Shown here: positions 8,431-15,751 of the stretch, piece by piece | Layout of the letters: every line of letters starts with the position of its first letter | How positions within the stretch are numbered: the stretch's first letter is position 1 | Source: Atopobium sp. | GTDB taxonomy: Bacteria > Actinomycetota > Coriobacteriia > Coriobacteriales > Atopobiaceae | NCBI GenBank assembly: GCA_015258715.1 | Contig: JABZHR010000013.1 | Coordinates: forward strand, 1 to 25,354 | Reading direction: 5' to 3' | DNA: 25,354 nucleotides | Made by a program: the position numbers and the translations under genes | Notes under the pieces: model-generated | Databases searched by the model: none | Seen by the model: only the letters and a program-made list of their open reading frames with translations | What the model was told of the DNA's origin: nothing

Positions 8431-8502
8431 CAGTGATACGTCTCGCTGACATTCTACGGAACCGAGACCGAAAAGCGGCTGCCATCGTGTAGCCGCTTTT
8501 TT
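8431..8502 (+). ncRNA. Candidate abiF-type small RNA
   Basis: A stretch of about 72 nt between a plausible promoter and an intrinsic terminator, with no reading frame of note. It can form a 6-bp stem GTCTCG (8440-8445)/CGAGAC (8463-8468) closing a 17-nt loop, followed by the terminator hairpin. It lies immediately 5' of the AbiF/AbiD-type gene. A conserved structured RNA upstream of abiF genes is known from comparative genomics (abiF RNA motif, from memory); this position and size fit, but I could not align it. The 5' end is an estimate. Confidence 0.5.
8471..8502 (+). terminator. Intrinsic terminator between small RNA and Abi gene
   Basis: Perfect 10-bp stem AAAAGCGGCT (8471-8480)/AGCCGCTTTT (8491-8500) with a 10-nt loop, ending in a run of six T. 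It ends 14 nt before the Abi start codon, just ahead of the AAGGAG ribosome binding site, so the Abi mRNA must come from read-through. This is the arrangement used in type III RNA-antitoxin/toxin operons. Confidence 0.85.
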
Positions 8503-8516
8503 CATAAGGAGAAGCT

Positions 8517-9422
8517 ATGAATAAGCCTTTTCTTTCTATCGATCAGCAAATAGAGCTTTTGAATTCAAGAGGCGTTATAACGGATGAAAAGACGTATAAC
8601 ATCTTGTTGTCTGAGGGATATTACTCGCTTATTAATGGTTATAAAGAGCCGTTCATAGATAATTGTAAAACTGGTGATGTATATAAAGAGGGGACTCAAT
8701 TTGATCACATCTATCAGCTGTTTTTGTTCGATAGAAAATTGCGTGGGATAACATTTCATTATTTGACTAAAGTTGAAGTAATGGTGAGAACTATATGTTG
8801 TTATACCTTTTGTGAAAATCATCGAGAACTTAATCCATATATGGTGAAAAGCAATTTCACAGACCCCAACAGTTACTTGCTCGGAAGAGCAAAGTTCAAT
8901 GATGCATTTAATAAATTTCAAAGTGTTGTTAACAAAATCCTATATGGAAAATGTCATTTTGAATTTGTTGAGCACTATAAGGCAAAGTATGATGAAGTCC
9001 CACTATGGGTTATTGCTAATGCCATGACATTTGGAAACATTGAACATTTGTATGATTTGATGAAACCTGAAGAGCAAAATAAAGTTTGTTCAAGAATTAT
9101 TGATGTGATTGGACGTAGGCCAAATCACAAGTTCTTATCTAGAAATGATTTACAAGTAAAACTCAACAGATTGGTGAAAATTAGAAATATATGTGCCCAT
9201 GATGAGCGCCTTTACTGTACTGAGGTTGGAAGAAGAAATAAAACTTCTTATGTACAGTCATTAGATATCTTGATATCTCTGCTTCCTGAAGAAGATGTCC
9301 AGGAATTTATCAATAGCGTTATCTGTTTAATTATTGAATACAACAACAGAAATGAAGTGCTAATAGACGTGTTTTCAGATTGCGGATTGATGGCATTTGC
9401 ATCAACTTGGTCAAAAAAGTGA
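8517..9422 (+). CDS. Abi_2 (AbiD/AbiF-type) HEPN-like abortive infection protein
   Basis: 301 residues, all-helical, resembling the Abi_2 family of abortive phage infection proteins. Recognisable blocks are LSIDQQIELLNSRGV at the N-terminus, LFLFDRKLRGITFHYLTKVE in the middle, VPLWVIANAMTFGNIEHLYD, and RNICAHDERLY at about 223-233. The last supplies R223-x4-H228, the HEPN RNase signature, so a ribonuclease toxin role is plausible but untested. AAGGAG (8506-8511) is 5 nt from the ATG. The gene is much richer in A+T than the flanking core genes, a sign of horizontal transfer. The candidate small RNA and terminator directly upstream suggest expression control by, or toxin-antitoxin partnership with, that RNA. 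Confidence 0.85.
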   Translation: MNKPFLSIDQQIELLNSRGVITDEKTYNILLSEGYYSLINGYKEPFIDNCKTGDVYKEGTQFDHIYQLFLFDRKLRGITFHYLTKVEVMVRTICCYTFCENHRELNPYMVKSNFTDPNSYLLGRAKFNDAFNKFQSVVNKILYGKCHFEFVEHYKAKYDEVPLWVIANAMTFGNIEHLYDLMKPEEQNKVCSRIIDVIGRRPNHKFLSRNDLQVKLNRLVKIRNICAHDERLYCTEVGRRNKTSYVQSLDILISLLPEEDVQEFINSVICLIIEYNNRNEVLIDVFSDCGLMAFASTWSKK

Positions 9423-9470
9423 GTGCATTCTCTTCTCGTAGAAATTTAATTTAGCCAGATAACTCCTATT

Positions 9471-9510
9471 TTGTTCTCTTTCAGAAACTTGTATACTACT
9501 TGTCTTGTAC
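9471..9510 (+). promoter_or_regulatory. Putative promoter/operator region of the GntR-transketolase gene
   Basis: CTTGT occurs three times (9488-9492, 9499-9503, 9504-9508), the first two copies 11 nt apart. The first runs into the palindrome GTATAC (9491-9496), the GT-N2-AC form often bound by GntR/HutC proteins. TATACT (9492-9497) is a good -10 box with TTGTTC (9471-9476) upstream at a short 15-nt spacing. Binding here would block the promoter, fitting autoregulation. Prediction only. Confidence 0.35.
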
Positions 9511-9553
9511 CTAACGTATGCATGACTAATTTCTAGCTCACTTCGGAGGACCT

Positions 9554-11293
9554 ATGTCATTTGAGACAGGAGTTTTTCCGGTTTTAGTTTCTGAGAACGA
9601 AGCTCTAGAGTCACTATCTCCGCAGGTTAGGGGAGGACTCAATACGTCGTCTGCCACACCTCTTCATGTTCAGCTGTCTGATTTGATGCGCGTCAAAATT
9701 CTGTCAGAAGACTGGAAGGCGGGAACGTACATTCCGTCTGAGGCCGAATTTATGGCGCAGTATGGTGTCAGCCGAGGAACCATCAGAAAAGCCATTCAAT
9801 CCCTGGTCAAAGAGGGTTTGCTGCTTACTAAAAAGGGTCGAGCAACGCAGGTTATTTCTAACACCGTCCGCCATGCGGCAGGAAATACCGTGCTTTCATT
9901 TGCAGCCGCACTCAGAGATGGTGGCTTTGAGTATCGAACCGAAGTTCTGTTCAAACAGGTAGTTCCTGCAGATCAAGCCGTTGCCGAGCACCTGGAGATT
10001 CCCATTGGTTCTGACGTACTCTTTTTGCGTCGCGTCAGGAGTGTTTCGGATAGACCAGTGGTGTGCCAAGAATCGTGGTCTAACCTGCTTGTTTGTCCGC
10101 AGCTTGAAGAAGCAGACTTTGAGAATGAATCGCTCTTTGACGCGGTTGAAAGAACTTCTCAAAAAGAGATTGCGCGCTCTCGCATGCGCTATCAGTCGCA
10201 AATTGCAGGCAAAGATCATGCTGACTACCTGCAATGTTCTCCAAACGAGGCTTTGCTTGTACTTGAGCAGGTAATTGAGCTGTCCGACGGCAATTGTATT
10301 GAGTGGAGTCAGACTTGGCTTGCTCCACATCAGAGTGTTGTTGGCGTATCTGAGCAGGTAGATGGCTCTATGGGACCTCTGGACATCTCTTCTGTTCGTC
10401 AGTCAGAGCACGTGGACGCATCGCCGACTTCTACAGAAATAGGCTCTGATCAGCGCGCGCAGCTTGAGTTTTATCTGCGTCACGAAGCGCTAGAGGTGCG
10501 TCGAGGTATCATCGAGCTGGCACATCGCTACAGCTCAACGCCATTCCATATTGGCGGCGCATGCTCCGTGGCAGACATTGTTTCCGTGCTTTTGAGCAAG
10601 GTTATGCAGGTGGGCCACAGGGATTGCGAGTGGGAGTTCAGGGACCGCTTGATTCTCTCCAAAGCTCACACATCGCTGGCGCTGTTCCCAGCTCTTCTAC
10701 GTGCAGGAATGATCTCTCAAGAAGACATCGACCGCGGAGTTTTTGGGCCCGATGCTGTTCTCTTTAAGCATCCACTGCGAGACCCTCAGCGTGGCTTTGA
10801 AATTTCTGGTGGCAGCCTTGGCATGGGCTTGGGCTATGCCGCTGGCCTGGGGTTAAGTCTTCGCAGAAAAGATCTTCCTTCTCGCGTTTTTTGTATTTTG
10901 GGCGACGGCGAGTGCGATGAGGGTTCCATTTGGGAGAGCGCCGCGTTTATCGGCCACAACCAGCTTTCCAACGTGACGGTCATTGTTGATCAGAACCGTA
11001 TGCAGCTGGACGGCCCTTGCGCGTCCATTTTGGACACCGGTTCAATTGCAAGAAAGTTTGATGCATTTGGTTTTGAGTCCGTCGAGGTAGATGGACATGA
11101 TGTGCTTACACTGTACGACGCATTGAAGCAGCAAACTTCAAGGCCTCGCGCGATTATTGCGCACACCATCAAGGGTAAGGGACTTTCATTTGCCGAGAAT
11201 AACGTCTCGTTCCACGACGCATGTGTAACGGATGACCTCTATGAACAGGCATTGTCTGATCTGAAAGTCGCAGAGGAGGCATGCTCATGCTAG
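9554..11293 (+). CDS. GntR/UTRA regulator fused to transketolase N-terminal (TPP-binding) subunit
   Basis: 579 residues in one uninterrupted frame. Residues about 34-100 form a GntR winged helix (IPSEAEFMAQYGVSRGTIRKAIQSL). About 113-262 match the UTRA effector-binding domain (VLFLRRVRSVSDRPVVCQESW). After a polar linker of about 35 residues, about 303-579 are the transketolase N-terminal half: FHIGGACSVADIVSVLL, KAHTSLALFPALLRAG, and the thiamine diphosphate motif from GDGECDEG at about 450 to N at about 477. Transketolase moves two-carbon units between sugar phosphates; the C-terminal half is the next gene. GGAGGA (9545-9550) precedes the ATG. Base composition is core-like, unlike the neighbours on both sides. 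Such a regulator-enzyme fusion is unusual and could be a sugar-phosphate-sensing autoregulator. Confidence 0.9.
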   Translation: MSFETGVFPVLVSENEALESLSPQVRGGLNTSSATPLHVQLSDLMRVKILSEDWKAGTYIPSEAEFMAQYGVSRGTIRKAIQSLVKEGLLLTKKGRATQVISNTVRHAAGNTVLSFAAALRDGGFEYRTEVLFKQVVPADQAVAEHLEIPIGSDVLFLRRVRSVSDRPVVCQESWSNLLVCPQLEEADFENESLFDAVERTSQKEIARSRMRYQSQIAGKDHADYLQCSPNEALLVLEQVIELSDGNCIEWSQTWLAPHQSVVGVSEQVDGSMGPLDISSVRQSEHVDASPTSTEIGSDQRAQLEFYLRHEALEVRRGIIELAHRYSSTPFHIGGACSVADIVSVLLSKVMQVGHRDCEWEFRDRLILSKAHTSLALFPALLRAGMISQEDIDRGVFGPDAVLFKHPLRDPQRGFEISGGSLGMGLGYAAGLGLSLRRKDLPSRVFCILGDGECDEGSIWESAAFIGHNQLSNVTVIVDQNRMQLDGPCASILDTGSIARKFDAFGFESVEVDGHDVLTLYDALKQQTSRPRAIIAHTIKGKGLSFAENNVSFHDACVTDDLYEQALSDLKVAEEACSC

Positions 11294-12372
11294 ATACATC
11301 TTTGCAGCCAGCGCAAATTTCTGCTGAAGAGTCGCAGTTGCTCGCAGGTATGAATACAAAAGAAGTGTTCGGCTGGGTTATGGGTAAGCTTGCCGAGGAT
11401 GACGAGCTGCTAACTGTTGCCGTTGCCGACTATGGTCGCCGTTTGAACCTGGAGCGCTTCCGAGAGCTTCGATCAGACGGCTACATCCAGTGCGGAATTG
11501 CAGAGCAAAATCTTATTGAAGTGGCATCTGCCTGCGCAAATGAGGGCTTTCACGTTTTTGCGCCGTGCTACGCCACGTTTGTGACCTCTCGAACGCTCGA
11601 TCAGATTCGCGTCAACCTTGGCATGATGAAGTCGCCTGTGGTGCTTGTGGGTGTTGCCGCTGGCTGTGAATCCGCAGCTACGGGACCATCTCATATGGCG
11701 GTGGAGGATATCGCAATAACCAGGACTATCCCGGGACTTTCCGTGTTCAATCCGGTTGATAATGCCCAGCTTGCCGCAATACTCATGGAGCTTGAAAAGC
11801 ATCCACGACCAGCTTACGTTCGTATGACCTCGTGCGATGGTGTCAATCTGCATCCAGATGGTTACGTTTTTGATGCCTCTGGTGTCGAGAAACTCTTTGA
11901 GTCAGCTGGCGCGGCGGACACGGTGGACCCAGCAGTCGCAGACGGCGCAGCGACGCCCGAAGCAGCAGCTACCACTCAACCAAAACACGTGACGGTTCTT
12001 GCAACAGGCGCGATAACCAGTCGAGTCGTTGAGGCAGCTCAGCGAGCTGCAGAGCAGTTGGCAGCTAAGCAAGCCGCCGTCGCTCAGACGAACATCGAGG
12101 TCTACGGCGTGTCGAGCATCAAACCGTTTGGCGCTTCTCTGACGGAAATCTGTCAGAACTCTGACGTGATTATTACTGTCGAGGAGCACAGTGTTTTAGG
12201 TGGGTTCGGCAGTGCGGTTGTCGAGCAGCTTAGCGCATCAGGTCCATGTCCGCAGGTACTACGTTTAGGTATGCCTGATACGTATCTTGAGGCAGACGTT
12301 CATCACAATATTCTTTCGCGCGCTGGACTATCGGTTGAGAGTCTGCAAGAGGTTCTTCTCGCCAACTGCTAA
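11287..12372 (+). CDS. Transketolase C-terminal subunit
   Basis: 361 residues carrying the Pyr (TPP-activating) and C-terminal domains of a split transketolase: VAVADYGRRLNLERFRE, CGIAEQNLIEVASACA with the glutamate that activates TPP, ATGPSHMAVEDIAITRTIPG, then ITVEEHSVLGGFGSAV in the C-terminal domain. An Ala/Thr/Pro-rich insert of about 30 residues separates the two domains. Start: the ATG at 11287 has AGAGGAGG (11272-11279) 7 nt upstream, while the ATG at 11281 would leave a 1-nt spacer. The gene overlaps the end of the fusion gene by 7 nt, so the two halves are translationally coupled and presumably form one heteromeric enzyme. It ends 5 nt from the convergent ATPase gene. Confidence 0.92.
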   Translation: MLDTSLQPAQISAEESQLLAGMNTKEVFGWVMGKLAEDDELLTVAVADYGRRLNLERFRELRSDGYIQCGIAEQNLIEVASACANEGFHVFAPCYATFVTSRTLDQIRVNLGMMKSPVVLVGVAAGCESAATGPSHMAVEDIAITRTIPGLSVFNPVDNAQLAAILMELEKHPRPAYVRMTSCDGVNLHPDGYVFDASGVEKLFESAGAADTVDPAVADGAATPEAAATTQPKHVTVLATGAITSRVVEAAQRAAEQLAAKQAAVAQTNIEVYGVSSIKPFGASLTEICQNSDVIITVEEHSVLGGFGSAVVEQLSASGPCPQVLRLGMPDTYLEADVHHNILSRAGLSVESLQEVLLANC

Positions 12373-12377
12373 ATCAA

Positions 12378-14042
12378 CTAATCGAATCCTGGAAGTCTTT
12401 CTGTATACTCGCTTGATGATTTAACATTCCAAGAACGGCCGAATAACTTTTGAGAGCTCGACAATTTCAATACAACCGATTCATCAATAATGGACTTTGT
12501 GTCATTTTGATAATGTTGCACATTATCAAAAGATATAAAGACTTGTTTTGTTTGCTCAGAATATAGTCTGATGATTTTAGAGATAGTAGAGTCTTCAATA
12601 TCGTTGAACATAAATGAGTCATGTGCTATGGCTGGTAAAACAGTAAGATTTAAAAGTGCAACGTCAAAAAGAATTACACTTCGTTGATTTGCTCCCGTTC
12701 CACTGTCATGTGGAGTTTCGTATTTATATGATGTGCTGCTATTTATAAATAAGCGTGGTGAGAAATGGTCTAATCCAATAATTTTATTGTTTAACTGAGA
12801 GAGTTCGTTATTGAGAGAATCTTGAATGTCTTGAATTATAGACGTATAAAGCGTCTCTTTAGTTTTATTAAGCTCAATCTTAAGATTCTTAGAAGAACGC
12901 CATTCTTTCCAAAGATCAATTTTTCTTTGAAGGCTGTCAATCTCTTTTTCTATTTTTATAATTTCGTCTATGAAATCAGTTGAGTAAATAGTTTTTATTG
13001 GTAAGTTATCCAACTGCTGATATAGAGTCGATAACTCTTCAGTAAGATTTATCGACTCTTTTTCCACTAAGGTCTTTTCATATTGGAAATCTTCTTCAAG
13101 AAGCGTAAATAATTTTTGATGAAAAGATTCAATTTGAACCAATAATTTTAGATTCACGCCAGGAAAAAAATTAGCAAACTCCTCAAGTTCGTCTGAGCTA
13201 ATAAACGTCTCAAGATGGTCTGATGAATCAAGAATTCTTTTTCTTTCGCTAATGATTTTAAGCTGTAATTTTGTATTGTTAATTTTATCTTCTAAGAGCT
13301 TTTTCTCTTGATAAATCTTGCGATCTTCTGCGTCAGGAATTTTTGATTGATTTGATTCAAGTTGAAAACGCCTAGACTGTAATTGAATAATTCTTTGTTC
13401 ATACTGCTCTATCTTCGCACTAGATTGTGGAATTTTTTTAATTTCATTATATAAATAGTCAAGATAGTTTAACTTCTTTTTATTTGTTGCCAAGGTATTG
13501 TTAACTTCTTCAAGTTTTTTATATCTATCAAATAGCTGAATTAGACGTATTAAATTTTTCTCTTTACTAGATTGGAATGGAGGCTCTAATGGATCTTTGG
13601 TTTTTATATTAGACTTTTCAGCTATCCTAAAATGTGAGCTAAGAGCTGTTCTAAAAACAGCTTCATTCTCAATAAACTGATACTTAAGGGCAAGAAAATG
13701 AACATACTCAGAACGATCTAGAATCGTTTCGATAGATTGATAAGTATCGCTGTATTTCTTTATCTCATTTGGTTTGTCCGTAGAACGAGAAAAACGAAAT
13801 ACTTCTTCATTAAATTTAAAAGCAAAAAATATCTCATGATTATCGAGATGCTTTACAGCGTCCGATTTGGCATATGAATTTCCGCCATAAACAAAGTCCA
13901 ATATCAATAATGATGTAGACTTTCCGATAGAATTAGAAGCTCCTTTTTCTCCTAGAACCACGTTAAGACCTGAGCGAAATTGAATATGTTTTTCGGCCGT
14001 GTTAGCCTGTGGAATAGCGGGAGACCATAATTCTAACAGCAT
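12378..14042 (-). CDS. ABC-3C system ATPase, DUF2326-type
   Basis: 554-residue SMC/RecN-like ATPase. A variant Walker A GEKGASNSIGKST lies at about 31-43. The centre is a long coiled coil with high Lys/Glu/Gln content (about 180-430). The C-terminal part has an ABC signature-like DSGTGANQRSVILFDVALL at about 443-461, followed by LPAIAHDSFMFNDI and QVFISFDNVQ, corresponding to the Walker B and switch region. The GxxxSNSIGKST form and the length match DUF2326 ATPases of ABC three-component conflict systems, thought to act as sensor/motor for a linked effector. It overlaps the upstream middle component by 10 nt. Strongly AT-rich; probably horizontally acquired. Confidence 0.85.
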   Translation of the reverse strand: MLLELWSPAIPQANTAEKHIQFRSGLNVVLGEKGASNSIGKSTSLLILDFVYGGNSYAKSDAVKHLDNHEIFFAFKFNEEVFRFSRSTDKPNEIKKYSDTYQSIETILDRSEYVHFLALKYQFIENEAVFRTALSSHFRIAEKSNIKTKDPLEPPFQSSKEKNLIRLIQLFDRYKKLEEVNNTLATNKKKLNYLDYLYNEIKKIPQSSAKIEQYEQRIIQLQSRRFQLESNQSKIPDAEDRKIYQEKKLLEDKINNTKLQLKIISERKRILDSSDHLETFISSDELEEFANFFPGVNLKLLVQIESFHQKLFTLLEEDFQYEKTLVEKESINLTEELSTLYQQLDNLPIKTIYSTDFIDEIIKIEKEIDSLQRKIDLWKEWRSSKNLKIELNKTKETLYTSIIQDIQDSLNNELSQLNNKIIGLDHFSPRLFINSSTSYKYETPHDSGTGANQRSVILFDVALLNLTVLPAIAHDSFMFNDIEDSTISKIIRLYSEQTKQVFISFDNVQHYQNDTKSIIDESVVLKLSSSQKLFGRSWNVKSSSEYTERLPGFD

Positions 14043-14260
14043 AGTTCAACCTCATTACCCTCGTTTAATCTGATTTCTCCTAGTGCATACAGTTCGTCCA
14101 ATGCTTGTAAAAAAGATACAAGCTCAATTCCTTTTTCTCGATGCAATAAGTAGAAAAGAGTTTTTGGTGAATACGAATTTGATTTTAGGAATTGTTTAAT
14201 CTGATAAATCCGCATCATATCACTCTCACTAAACGAATAGATTTTATTGGGGAGTTTCAC
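14033..14260 (-). CDS. ABC-3C middle component-like small protein
   Basis: 75 residues if started at the GTG at 14260: MKLPNKIYSFSESDMMRIYQ and onward, then a winged-helix-like ending. The N-terminal LPNKIYSFSES resembles small middle components of ABC-3C systems, which bridge ATPase and effector. The frame is open upstream to a GTG at 14293 (86 residues), but GTG14260 has AAAAGG just before it and lies 1 nt after the stop of the upstream gene. Its 3' end overlaps the ATPase start by 10 nt. The tight three-gene coupling supports the family call more than the short sequence does. Confidence 0.7.
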   Translation of the reverse strand: MKLPNKIYSFSESDMMRIYQIKQFLKSNSYSPKTLFYLLHREKGIELVSFLQALDELYALGEIRLNEGNEVELCC

Positions 14261-14261
14261 T

Positions 14262-15419
14262 TTAATCACCTTTTGGTATTTCAAATACATCACAGTTTTG
14301 GATAAAATAAGAAACTACTATTCGACAAACAGAGTCACTTTGATTACTTATGTTTTTAAAATAATCAACTAGCTGAATAAAAATTTCTTCTTGGGAAGTA
14401 CTTCTATCTTTTAGTTGCAAATATTTCAGCTTAACACTGGCTTGAAGTAGCTCATATTTAATCTCACCATTTTCATCTAATTGTTTAATAATATTGCGCA
14501 CAAATAAGTACGTCATTTTTACTAAAGCCTCAATCTGAATTTTGTTTCCGTAATCGAGTGAAGAATCAAATTTTTCTGAGGGTTTGACTGGATTTTTAAT
14601 TTCGATATTTTCGATATGTAGGCCTATATTGGAAATTTGAGTCAACAACTTACTAATTGATTGATCAATGTTTGTCTCCAAGAGGAGATTTTGCATTTCA
14701 TTTTGTGAGATATGGCTTTGTTTTAATTTTGTGAAATATTCTGTTTGCTCTGATGAAAGATGCCCTTGTAGTCTTTCAAAACAGAGCGGACAGACTGCAA
14801 TTAAGTTTTCATACCGCCCTGCTTTGGTTTTAGTTTTCATTTTTAAATCAAGTACTTGAAAATTATTAATAGTTCTATTTTTATCTATATGAGTTAATAG
14901 AGTATTGCAGCCTTTGTTCATACATATGTTATTTGCATCTCTAAGGAGATAAGCTCCAAATTTATCTATGTAATCATTCGACAATTCTAATAAAGGCAAT
15001 TGATTGTTTCTGATGTTCCTTTGGTTATTCGTAGGAATACCTAACAGAAGGAAAAGCAAGCGAATAATTTTCTCTGCAAAATTATTTGCTGAAACATCTT
15101 TTAAGCCAAGTTGAGCTGCGCAATCTTCAAAAAATACCGCTTTTGCACTCCTATTCATCTGTTCAAAGTGTCTTTGCATTGAGTTTTTAAGTTCAATATA
15201 AGAAATCCTGGAAGATATTTCGCTCACTATATGCTTCGGGAGGCTCCTGTTAATCCAATTTTTTAGAGTGTAGTCAGGATAGTTGACTATTAAGTCAGTT
15301 TCATTGTTGGAACAAGTAGTTATCTGAGTAATAAGTGTACGTAGATAAGCAACCTTTGATTTATCGTCGCTAAAATATTTATACATGAATTCAAAGAAGC
15401 TTTTCCACGACTGATTCAT
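14262..15419 (-). CDS. ABC-3C effector-position protein with HNH-like zinc motif
   Basis: 385 residues, first gene of the minus-strand ABC-3C operon. It has two cysteine pairs, CMNKGC at about 166-171 and VCPLC at about 208-212, with TLLTHIDKNRTINNFQVLDL between them. This is the spacing of a treble-clef/HNH nuclease-like zinc knuckle, but a clear catalytic HNH histidine set is not obvious, so it may bind rather than cut. The C-terminal 120 residues are helical and may be the domain that docks on the middle component. AAGGAG stands 11 nt before the ATG. Alternative reading: a helical defence protein with a structural zinc site only. Function unproven. Confidence 0.6.
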   Translation of the reverse strand: MNQSWKSFFEFMYKYFSDDKSKVAYLRTLITQITTCSNNETDLIVNYPDYTLKNWINRSLPKHIVSEISSRISYIELKNSMQRHFEQMNRSAKAVFFEDCAAQLGLKDVSANNFAEKIIRLLFLLLGIPTNNQRNIRNNQLPLLELSNDYIDKFGAYLLRDANNICMNKGCNTLLTHIDKNRTINNFQVLDLKMKTKTKAGRYENLIAVCPLCFERLQGHLSSEQTEYFTKLKQSHISQNEMQNLLLETNIDQSISKLLTQISNIGLHIENIEIKNPVKPSEKFDSSLDYGNKIQIEALVKMTYLFVRNIIKQLDENGEIKYELLQASVKLKYLQLKDRSTSQEEIFIQLVDYFKNISNQSDSVCRIVVSYFIQNCDVFEIPKGD

Positions 15420-15541
15420 TTTCTCTAACTCTCCTTAAAAAGTGAACCAAATGAATCTACTTGAATCTTTCTATTTGAATGAGCCTTTTATTCTATAAGC
15501 GCTTTCAAAACAGATTCTTAAACATGTTCATCAGCTTTCTT

Positions 15542-15560
15542 AAAAGGAGGCCATATGTAA
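15542..15560 (+). other. Start-stop mini-ORF with strong ribosome binding site
   Basis: AAAAGGAGG (15542-15550) is followed 4 nt later by ATG-TAA (15555-15560). A perfect ribosome binding site leading to a start codon directly followed by a stop is either a gene remnant or a regulatory initiation site. It lies about 190 nt before the sigma-like gene, at the head of its structured leader. Confidence 0.4.
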
Positions 15561-15570
15561 TAGGATAATA

Positions 15571-15603
15571 AAAAATGATAAAAGATTTAAGCATCTTTTA
15601 TCA
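15571..15603 (-). terminator. Minus-strand intrinsic terminator
   Basis: Perfect 11-bp stem TGATAAAAGAT (15576-15586)/ATCTTTTATCA (15593-15603) with a 6-nt loop. Read on the minus strand it is followed by a T-rich run (complement of 15571-15575 and beyond), the form of an intrinsic terminator; on the plus strand there is no T run. It would insulate the ABC-3C operon from minus-strand transcripts entering from the right. Confidence 0.55.
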
Positions 15604-15751
15604 GATTTCGGTAAATGGTGCATTTCTAGAGTGCTTCATTCGTAGTCAAAATCTCGTTAGGAAGACCATCTGATTTAGCGCGGAGTCATGAGCTCCGCGC
15701 TATGAGTAGTCTTCCTTATAGCTCAGTGGTCTTCCTCCTTTTGGAGGAAAA
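15599..15751 (+). promoter_or_regulatory. Structured leader RNA of the sigma-like gene with sequestered ribosome binding site
   Basis: The ribosome binding site GGAGGAA (15743-15749) is paired perfectly with TTCCTCC (15732-15738) across a TTTT loop. Upstream AGGAAGACCA (15659-15668) can pair over 10 bp with TGGTCTTCCT (15727-15736), which would break that hairpin and free the site. The same upstream strand can instead pair over 8 bp with GTCTTCCT at 15709-15716. A strong 10-bp stem (15676-15685/15693-15702) lies between. ATCAGAT (15600-15606) could also compete by pairing with ATCTGAT (15668-15674). Mutually exclusive pairings suggest a translational switch; the trigger is unknown. Confidence 0.55.

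Noticed and set aside
15714..15730. tRNA-like D-arm string TAGCTCAGTGGT upstream of the sigma-like gene
   Set aside because: No matching acceptor, anticodon or T arm can be folded around it; it is better explained as part of the leader pairing.
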